Under the pieces are notes generated by a model. The model did no database searches, was not told the DNA's origin, and saw nothing but the letters and a program-made list of their open reading frames with translations. From positions 1 to 32,137 of the IMG/VR virus record IMGVR_UViG_3300031227_000244: a DNA stretch of 32,137 nucleotides, one strand, 5' to 3'. The position numbers and the translations under genes were made by a program. Source of the stretch: a virus. Shown here in pieces: positions 16,543 to 23,700 of this stretch. The stretch's first letter is position 1. Each line of letters starts with the position of its first letter.

Positions 16543-17393
16543 CCCTCCTCGTTAAACAAAATTCGCCACAAACTGTCATCCTGTTTACTCCCGAACGCCA
16601 CGGCTGGGTAGTCCTCAAGTTTACTGCCGCGGATCTTGGCGAAGAACGATGCATCAGGCTTGGTGTTGATCATTCGGCCTGATACCGGCGCAACCTTGCG
16701 GTTCTCAACAATGGCGTTCTGCCAGGTGATGCGAAACACGTGGTCTGCCCACGAGACGTAGTCATTCCGAACACTGTTCTTGTCCGTGTGAAACAGGTCG
16801 GGCCCGTCCTTAAAGTAGTTCTCGCCACTCGCGTTCGTCTCCTGCATGGGTGCAGACTGGCACACTAGTATGACGTTAACACCACGGACAACCAATCGGT
16901 CGAGATCAACAAGTACACTGTGCATTGTATCGTACAGATGCCTATAGCCCTTACCAAATCCATACCCCTCGATACCGCTTACAGCATGTCCCTTCTCATG
17001 CTTGATGGTTGTGAACATATAGGGTAACGCCCAGTGCTGCAGCAGTGTTACCGTATCAATAACTACGGTACCGTGGCCATCAAATGCATTGGATCGCAGA
17101 GCCCCGCGAACGTCACCAAACGTCTCTACGCCCGGGACATGAAGCACTGGTCTGCCAGTCAACGGGTTGCATATCTTCCGCCCGCCATCGTCACAGCCTA
17201 TGAACACGGGGTCCGGGGCCATCGCCGCCAGTGTTGTCTTGCCCATTCCACTGGGGCCGTACAGAATGATCTTCTCTCCCTCACCCTCGCCGGTCCAGGG
17301 TGCTACTGTGAATGTCTTGTTGGACACCGGGATCGCCGCGCTCAACGGAGGCGCGGGCGGTGGTACTTTTGGTGCGCTAGGTGCTTTTACCAT
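16539..17393 (-). CDS. Sak4-like RecA-fold recombinase / AAA_24 ATPase
   Basis: 284 residues. After a Pro-rich N-tail (1-25), Walker A is GPSGMGKT (46-53), preceded by EKIILY. Next come FIGCDDGGRKICNPLTG, and a Walker B-like TVVIDTVTLLQHW (about 109-121). Later residues (KGYRHLYDTMHSVLVDLDRL) and the overall length match phage 'nucleotide-binding protein' ATPases (AAA_24) of the Sak4 type, a RecA-core family that anneals single strands together with an SSB. AGGAGG precedes the ATG. Its neighbours, a RecB/Cas4-like nuclease upstream and a possible ssDNA-binding protein downstream, make a coherent recombination module. Confidence 0.8.
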   Translation of the reverse strand: MVKAPSAPKVPPPAPPLSAAIPVSNKTFTVAPWTGEGEGEKIILYGPSGMGKTTLAAMAPDPVFIGCDDGGRKICNPLTGRPVLHVPGVETFGDVRGALRSNAFDGHGTVVIDTVTLLQHWALPYMFTTIKHEKGHAVSGIEGYGFGKGYRHLYDTMHSVLVDLDRLVVRGVNVILVCQSAPMQETNASGENYFKDGPDLFHTDKNSVRNDYVSWADHVFRITWQNAIVENRKVAPVSGRMINTKPDASFFAKIRGSKLEDYPAVAFGSKQDDSLWRILFNEEG

Positions 17394-17402
17394 CGTTACC
17401 TC

Positions 17403-18644
17403 CTAACCAAGTTTGATTTCCTCTACCACCGGAATCGGCGGTGTTGAGTTCCACCCTAGCCGGTATCCGGCAGGGGCCTTGTCGCCGGGCTGATAGACTA
17501 CGCCCGACCTGCATAGATCGCAGAACTCACAGCGGTATGTGGCAGTACACGCCCCTTTGTTCTCTGTCCAGATGTCGTTCTTCTCCACGTACCGAATCTG
17601 CTGTGCGATGCGGGGCAACTTGTACCCGAAGTCACGTAACTCCTGATCCGTTCGGGCGACGATCCGCTGTTCAAAGTAGAACTCGGGCCGTTCTGTGATG
17701 TCCGCCAGAAGCCGGGCCCCATACAGTGCGGCCGTCTCGTGGATGGCGAAGCCCTTCTTGCCGGGGGTGGTCAGGGCCTGCTCCCCATTCACTGTTAGGG
17801 CACCCCCACCCCCGCCCAGTGCTGTCTTAACCTCAAACGCCTCACCACAATACTCGCCGGTCTCTAGTAGTACCTTCGTGTCAGCCTGGCTCAGAGTCTT
17901 CGGTTTGATAGTTGGCTTGTGCCACACGTCGCAAAACGCACCGGCTACAGGTGTATCGTGTGACATAACCCCGTATGGCGCTAGTAACCCCTTCGCCTGC
18001 GCCAGCCGTGCTCCGTAGATGTACCCGGTGACCTGATCGCCATCTGTCAATGCATCCCAGTAGTCGGCGTTCAGGGATCGGGCAGTAGACTTACGCTCCC
18101 ACACGTACACCAGACCTGTTGCAATCTCACGGACCATCCGGTCAATCTTGATCACGAACACGGCCTTGGGTATCCGGCGCTTGCCGCCCTTCTTCACTAT
18201 CGGGACCTCAAACTTTAGCTCGCTGCCGATCACCTCGAACCTGTTTTCTGTGTCGGAGTAGTACCACTGGTGGCCTACCAGCGAATGTAGTACGCTGACC
18301 TGTTCGACAGCCCAGTCATCAGCTGTCTTGTTGTCCGGTGTCTTGGCGTACTGCTGATTGAGATACCGCATGACGATGTCCATACGATTCTCGGCGATGC
18401 GTCCCGTGCCCTCGCACATGAAGCATACGGGGTCAACCTCCTCTCTACGTGCGCATCGGGGGCATAACGATTCGGGTTTCAGTTCGAGTAGCTCTTGCGC
18501 TTTGTGCCATAAGCTACCCACTCTGGTGCTATCCTTGTCCTTGTCGGCTTCCAGCCCGAATAGATACCCGAGTTGGTATCGGCGCTGGCAAGCGAGGAAG
18601 TCGCCGTTTGAACTGGCTGATAGTCTAAGTTCGCGTAGTGCCAT
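17403..18644 (-). CDS. PD-(D/E)XK nuclease of the Cas4/RecB/AddB type
   Basis: 413 residues. The N-terminus (LRLSASSNGDFLACQRRYQL) is the usual RecB-like opening; C19 stands where the first iron-sulphur Cys lies in Cas4/AddB. A His is in GSLWHKAQELL (about 44-54). A four-Cys zinc element (CPRC at 61-64 and CFMC at 74-77) is inserted after it. The catalytic core is visible as KIDRMV (Asp) and YVWERKST (Glu-x-Lys). A Cys cluster near the end (CTATYRCEFCDLC) can supply the remaining Fe-S ligands. It probably resects duplex ends for the Sak4-like protein. The ATG overlaps the stop of the small Cys protein upstream (TAATG). Confidence 0.8.
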   Translation of the reverse strand: MALRELRLSASSNGDFLACQRRYQLGYLFGLEADKDKDSTRVGSLWHKAQELLELKPESLCPRCARREEVDPVCFMCEGTGRIAENRMDIVMRYLNQQYAKTPDNKTADDWAVEQVSVLHSLVGHQWYYSDTENRFEVIGSELKFEVPIVKKGGKRRIPKAVFVIKIDRMVREIATGLVYVWERKSTARSLNADYWDALTDGDQVTGYIYGARLAQAKGLLAPYGVMSHDTPVAGAFCDVWHKPTIKPKTLSQADTKVLLETGEYCGEAFEVKTALGGGGGALTVNGEQALTTPGKKGFAIHETAALYGARLLADITERPEFYFEQRIVARTDQELRDFGYKLPRIAQQIRYVEKNDIWTENKGACTATYRCEFCDLCRSGVVYQPGDKAPAGYRLGWNSTPPIPVVEEIKLG

Positions 18645-18811
18645 TACTTTATCCCCTTATCCTTTCGTTTCTGGATGAATAACTTTTTGAGGTCAGGGTA
18701 GCATAGTAGGATCTCCTGTTCAAACGGGCACGTTGCACAGCACTTGACCCGATCAGACTTCAAGTTGCGTCTACAGAGCTTAATGTGCCTTCTAAGTTTT
18801 ATAGTATCCAT
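18644..18811 (-). CDS. small Cys-containing basic protein
   Basis: A 55-residue frame fills the gap between the methyltransferase and the Cas4-like nuclease. It begins MDTIKLRRHIKLCRRNLKSD and contains VKCCATCPFEQEILLCYP, with four clustered Cys (two adjacent, then CPF and a later C) plus Cys13, and ends in a Lys-rich tail. Start and stop both overlap neighbours as TAATG, a strong sign of a real operon member. The Cys pattern suggests a small zinc-binding nucleic-acid protein; no family is recognised. Confidence 0.65.
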   Translation of the reverse strand: MDTIKLRRHIKLCRRNLKSDRVKCCATCPFEQEILLCYPDLKKLFIQKRKDKGIK

Positions 18812-19566
18812 TATTTCACCTCCGGTACCGGGGGCGTTACTCCAAGTTCGGAGCGCCCGTGTTTACAGTAGTTCTCGCTGATCTCTATCGAGGTGCAGTC
18901 ACGTCCCAAACGTTTGCATACCCTGGCTGTTGTAAAGGTGCCGCCGAACAGGTCAATCACCAAATCGCCGGGGTCCGTGCTCATCAAGATTATTCGTTCC
19001 ATCAGGGCCTCGGGGTGTTGGTTTTTGTGCCACTTGCGCCTCTCCTTGAACGTGCCACAGATGCGCGACTCTTCCCATACTCCATCCCAAACGTCACCGG
19101 GTACCCTGCCCCGCGGATCGGCCCGCTTGTCACCGTATATCCGCTGGCGGTCTGATGGTTCACGAATGGCGTCAGTGTTCCACTCTACACCGGGCTTGGA
19201 GAAGCGGAGCATGGGCCGGAAGCATGATGCGTTGTCCTTCTGCTGGTGCTGGCCAAAGGTGTACCACCAGACGTAGGGCTTGTCCCTGTATCCCCCTAAT
19301 TCATCTACGGCATGATACCACAGCGCCCCTTTGAAATGGAAATCCCACCTCCAATAGTAAGACAACCACAGGGAATCGGGTCCGGCCCTAAGTGCCGATT
19401 TTGTAATATCGACCAACCACTCGATATAGTGAGAGTCGCTAGGCCACTTGTCCTCGAACCCGTCGTACTCCACGCCGAGGTTATCCGGTGGATCGGCGAA
19501 GATCATCTTAGCCTTGGGGAGCATAGGCAGCACCTCAATAGCATTTCCCTGTATAATCTCTATCAT
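18811..19566 (-). CDS. DNA methyltransferase (N4-cytosine/N6-adenine, beta-type order)
   Basis: 251 residues. The catalytic motif IV comes first (MIFADPPDNLG, residues 21-31) and the SAM-binding motif I near the end (PGDLVIDLFGGTFTTARVCK), the order of beta-class amino-methyltransferases. The fourth motif IV residue is Asp (DPPD) instead of the usual aromatic, a variant that occurs in some related proteins with the DPPDN sequence. No restriction enzyme is adjacent, so it is an orphan enzyme, probably for self-protection or gene control. The ATG overlaps the VRR-NUC stop (ATGA), with GAGAGGGG upstream. Target sequence and base cannot be deduced. Confidence 0.82.
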   Translation of the reverse strand: MIEIIQGNAIEVLPMLPKAKMIFADPPDNLGVEYDGFEDKWPSDSHYIEWLVDITKSALRAGPDSLWLSYYWRWDFHFKGALWYHAVDELGGYRDKPYVWWYTFGQHQQKDNASCFRPMLRFSKPGVEWNTDAIREPSDRQRIYGDKRADPRGRVPGDVWDGVWEESRICGTFKERRKWHKNQHPEALMERIILMSTDPGDLVIDLFGGTFTTARVCKRLGRDCTSIEISENYCKHGRSELGVTPPVPEVK

Positions 19567-20042
19567 GGTAAGCCCCTCTCCAAATCCTCAACGCTACGAG
19601 CCAGTATATACAGCCCGTTGTTAGCCTCAATGTTCGCCTGGAATTTTATTTGCTTGGCAGACTGCTTCCCAATTGCACTCTTACACTCGACGCTGAGGAA
19701 CCTACCGTCAGATAGAATACCCAGGATGTCCGCTGACCCCGGATACCCGAAGCTCACGGGCTGCCCGCCGGACCAGAGTGTCCCACTGTTGTTCCGCCAT
19801 GAGTATATCCCCTTCTTATGCAGCAGTTTAAGACAGTCATGTAAGACCGTGGACTCTCTATCTTTCTTTGCGGCTCGCTTACGCTTACGTGCTCGTGGGG
19901 TGGGCGATGGCACACAGGGCACCGGGGGTATCTCTGTGCCGGTACGTCGTGCCCGCGCAGTTTCCATAATAATCTGGCCGAGCGGCTTCGCAGCCTTTGC
20001 CAGTCTCGATCTATCAATTGCACTTGATTGTCTCCTGTTCAT
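19563..20042 (-). CDS. VRR-NUC domain nuclease
   Basis: 159 residues from the ATG at 20042, which has GGAG seven bases away; an earlier start at 20084 overlaps the gene above too far. The N-third is basic (PRARKRKRAAKKDR). Residues from about 75 form a VRR-NUC domain: HDCLKLLHKKGIYSWRNNSG, a Gly-rich loop (GGQPVSFGYPGSADILGIL) with the Asp, then FLSVECKSAIGKQSAKQIKF with the catalytic Glu-x-Lys. VRR-NUC proteins cut branched or flapped DNA. It could act as a junction-resolving enzyme with the RecG-like helicase. Confidence 0.85.
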   Translation of the reverse strand: MNRRQSSAIDRSRLAKAAKPLGQIIMETARARRTGTEIPPVPCVPSPTPRARKRKRAAKKDRESTVLHDCLKLLHKKGIYSWRNNSGTLWSGGQPVSFGYPGSADILGILSDGRFLSVECKSAIGKQSAKQIKFQANIEANNGLYILARSVEDLERGLP

Positions 20043-20055
20043 TAGCTCCAACTCC

Positions 20056-20256
20056 CTACTTGCCCATATCCTCGCTCCACCCAATCCGCAGGGCTGTCTC
20101 TGACATCTCGTACGGGAGGGTCGGACAGTGCCTCACACCCTCCAGTATTGCACGGGCCCGCATAATAAGTACCGTGTCCTCAGCATACCGCTCCTGTTTA
20201 TCGTACTCCACCGCCAACTTTCCTAGCTTCTCAACTATTGCAGTAACTCCAAGCAT
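20056..20256 (-). CDS. hypothetical helical protein
   Basis: 66 residues, not recognised. It starts with a perfect AGGAGG ribosome binding site. The sequence is helical and amphipathic (TAIVEKLGKLAVEYDKQERY, then VLIMRARAILEGVRH) without Cys clusters or membrane spans. It lies between the polymerase-side genes and the VRR-NUC gene, whose SD lies within its last codons. Confidence 0.55.
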   Translation of the reverse strand: MLGVTAIVEKLGKLAVEYDKQERYAEDTVLIMRARAILEGVRHCPTLPYEMSETALRIGWSEDMGK

Positions 20257-20287
20257 AGCTATCCTCCTGTTTATTTTTCAAAACGGC

Positions 20288-20755
20288 TCACCAATTTTCC
20301 GGTACAGGGTGGCACCACGGTATCAGGTTTTCCTGTGCCCAGAATCTAAGGGCCGTGTATATGGTATTGCCGGGGCCAAACTCGTAAGCTTGGCACGAAA
20401 GCCCAGACTCCAGGGTTATGTAATCCTGCATCTGATACAAGAACTTCTTCCACGTGTTAACTCCTAGCCACTCATCAAGCGACATGCATGACAGGTCTAC
20501 AGCCTTGCCGTTGTGACACATCTTTATGCGGCCGTAGAAGCATGGAGCGCCGTTAGAGGTACCAAACACGATATGGACATAGGCACCGAAACGACTCACA
20601 ACTTTCTCTATTTCTTGCATCTGGCGGACGTACCACGCCATAAACAGGGTCTGATCGGATAAGTCGGTACTATAGTCTTTGTACAGTACATAGTCACCAT
20701 TAGGGTTTTCATCTACCGACTGTCCTGGAAAATCTACGCTATACCGCTGTACCAT
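20288..20755 (-). CDS. hypothetical protein downstream of the DNA polymerase
   Basis: 155 residues from the ATG at 20755, eleven bases after the polymerase stop, with GGGA upstream; longer starts inside the polymerase gene lack an SD. Not recognised. The sequence is mixed alpha/beta with many aromatic residues (FMAWYVRQMQEIEKVVSRFG, later GVNTWKKFLYQMQDYITLES). It may be a polymerase accessory or an unrelated early protein; nothing in the sequence decides. Confidence 0.5.
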   Translation of the reverse strand: MVQRYSVDFPGQSVDENPNGDYVLYKDYSTDLSDQTLFMAWYVRQMQEIEKVVSRFGAYVHIVFGTSNGAPCFYGRIKMCHNGKAVDLSCMSLDEWLGVNTWKKFLYQMQDYITLESGLSCQAYEFGPGNTIYTALRFWAQENLIPWCHPVPENW

Positions 20756-20766
20756 TATCTTGTCCC

Positions 20767-23700
20767 TTATTTCTCGAATCGGTCGCATAGTCGGCCCTCC
20801 GTAGCAACGGGCAACCCCGTCGCCCACTCTGGTATCATCACCTGTAGCTCATGCATCCGCGCCAACCGGGCTTCGGCCTGGTCGTCATCAGATATCAACG
20901 TGATCGCCTGGTCATGCACACTAAACAGCACGGTGAACCCATCATCCTCCAACCGCAGCAGTCCCTCCCCGAAGACGTCGCGGGCACTAGCCTGGACTAC
21001 GTTTTCACAATTGTGGACAAGCCGTGGAATTCCGTCCCCATCTATTACTGTAAACCTATTGTTGGGGCCACAGTCTACTATATCGTAGACGTGTGTAGCG
21101 GAAGCCCGTGGTGGTGTCGGTAGTATAACGTTGGTCTTGGCACTCCTGTTTTTTCTGATAAGTCCTTTATACTGAACGGAAGGGACTTCCGGCGATTTCG
21201 GGCCTGCTCCTGACGTGTTGCCCACCGGCAATTTAGGGGACGGTAACCCTCGTCGTTGTCTATACGCTCTAGCGTCAGTCCCTGCTGATACGAGGGGCCC
21301 ATGTCCTTCCAAAAAGTCTCGAAAGAACATGCCCACTGCCCGCAGACCCTTATACCACGACCCCCATAGTTTTTGTACGCCTGATGCAATGGAAGCATGC
21401 ACCGGCCCTTCATACTTCTCCACACTGCGTAAGCGGGATGCCTCGCCATTCCGTGTGTTTTGCCTATACCCATAGCGGAACATGAACGGCAACCATGTGT
21501 CCCCGACCTGGATTTCCTGGTCAAGTCGCGACCAAGGATCTCGTACTTCTTCCCGCATATGCACTTTACCAGCCAGATAGATTTTGATCCGGTTGACCCA
21601 CGATCTTCTATTACCGTTAGGTTTCCGAACTTCCTTCCAAGTAAGTCCAATCGCCTGCGACCCATTCCTCCACCCCTCTGTTGTAAGAATGCGATGATCC
21701 GGTGTCATATCTACACCATTAAGCCCCATTACTAGCTGCTCACCCTTATAGATCACACCGCGGTGACTACACCACTGTTCGCCATCCCATATTTTGTAAT
21801 AGGACTTTACATCCTCAATTCCCACCACGCCGTGGTCAGTTAGAACCCGTGTGTCCCATGCCACGCAGAGCTTGCCGCCGTAGACATAGTACTTCACCTT
21901 ACCGCTAGTATAGGAGGCATCACCGTCACTTGCCACACGGGCCATCGGATAGAATATACACCGATCAGACGGCAGCACGATGATAGTAGTGTCATCCTGG
22001 TTGAGGAACACAAGCTCGTGTCCGTTGTGGCTTACCGTGGTAGTCTGATCCTTGTACTTGGTGACGAACTTATATGCCCGCTCCAGTTCACCCCAGAACG
22101 CTACAATTTTCTGATACCTGTTTCGATATAACTTAATCAGCTTTATGCAGAATGGCAGATCGTAGATCCCCGCATCGAACAAAGGTCGTAGACTCTTATC
22201 CTGTCGGCATCGCGTGTGGAACGTTCGCCCGCCCATCCCGAATCCGCAGTTAGCTACGATCACATGTCCCGCTTGATACCGGTGCTGGGGACCGGCTTCC
22301 AAGATATCGAACGTGAGATGATTTTCCAGCGCATCGCTTGGAACATAGGGACTGTCCCGCTTGTTTACGTGTGAATTGTCCCCCGCACTCAAGACACACG
22401 CTTGTTGTTCCGTGTCCATCTTTTCTGGTTCTACATGTGTTGTGCATTTGTTCTGATCGTGTTGCAAACCGAAGATTTCCCGGCCTGTATCCCGCATCGT
22501 TATTAACGCGGTCGATTTCAAGGCTTCGGTCATCCCATCCAGGGATAGTGACCAGATACCTAAGAAAAGCTGCTCTATCCGTGACCCACACAGGCCACAC
22601 TCGGACACCTCTTCCGCCATATCGTTTATGTTTGTGTCTTTCACACCTGCTAATGATCGCAGAAATCCGGTTGCGTAATCGTTTCCTGTGTGCTGCGGGT
22701 ATCTCTGGAGCAATTGATTGAGAGACGCCAGATTTAATTTTAGCACAGACGTTACAACGTGTACTGCTCCCGGCGATAAGGCTGTCGCGGTGCGGAGATA
22801 CTGTTCGACCACAGGAGCAGCGGCATTCCACGGACTTAATCCCGCCCCGCGGGCCATATACAACCGCCGTGACAGTAAACTCTCCGTACACACTTCCGAT
22901 GCTGGGCTGCTGATGCTTAGGCTGTGCGCCAGGCACCACCCTTGGTCTGTTAGGATCTCGTGATCTGGTGTTATCCATATGCCCTGTAGATTTACACATG
23001 CCTTTACCCCCCTACACACCACACCGCCGTGGCTCACATATTCTACCCCGTCCCACAGCAGGTCGTCTTTGGTTATTGCCTCGATTGCCTTATACCCAGA
23101 ATCTGTTAGTACCGGAGACCCTGCGGCCAGGCAAGCTAAAATTGTCATTTTCCCGAAATCACGTCGGATGGATAGTTGCTCGGCCAGTTCCGGGCTGGAT
23201 GCCCACTCTTCCTTAGTGGGATTGTGCGTTTCCTCATGAAAGATGTGCTCCTGGGCAAACTCAGAATAGATATCAGTACCCGCGGCGAACGCATCCACCA
23301 AGTCTGTTTGTCCCGATAGCCAAGCAACCTTGCGGGCCTCTATTTGTTTGAGATCGCCGGTCCCCATCAGGTAGCCGTGGGGTGCGAGCAGCATCTTGCC
23401 GACATCCTTGATCAGGGGGTGGACATCCCTGGCCCCGAGGTTCTGGGCGTTTATCTTGCCGCTGCCGCTCCAGCGCCCAAGGTGCCCACCATAATAGTTC
23501 AACGGGATACCCAGCATCCCATCCCGGCACCGCGCCTGGGCCAGGATACGCTGCACCCGCTTGACATGGTTAGGCCATGACTTAATAGCCAGTCGTGCCT
23601 CAGCCAATGCCCGAACGGCGGGGACCGGGTGATTCAGCAGCCATTTGAACCCATCGTCCATCTTGGAGAACGTGGGGATCGTTGCTTTCTTGCCCTGCTT

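Noticed and set aside
22338-22721. Rightward frame across intein 1
   Set aside because: Antisense shadow with no SD and Ser/Arg/Leu/Pro-rich composition; the leftward polymerase and HNH frames explain this DNA.
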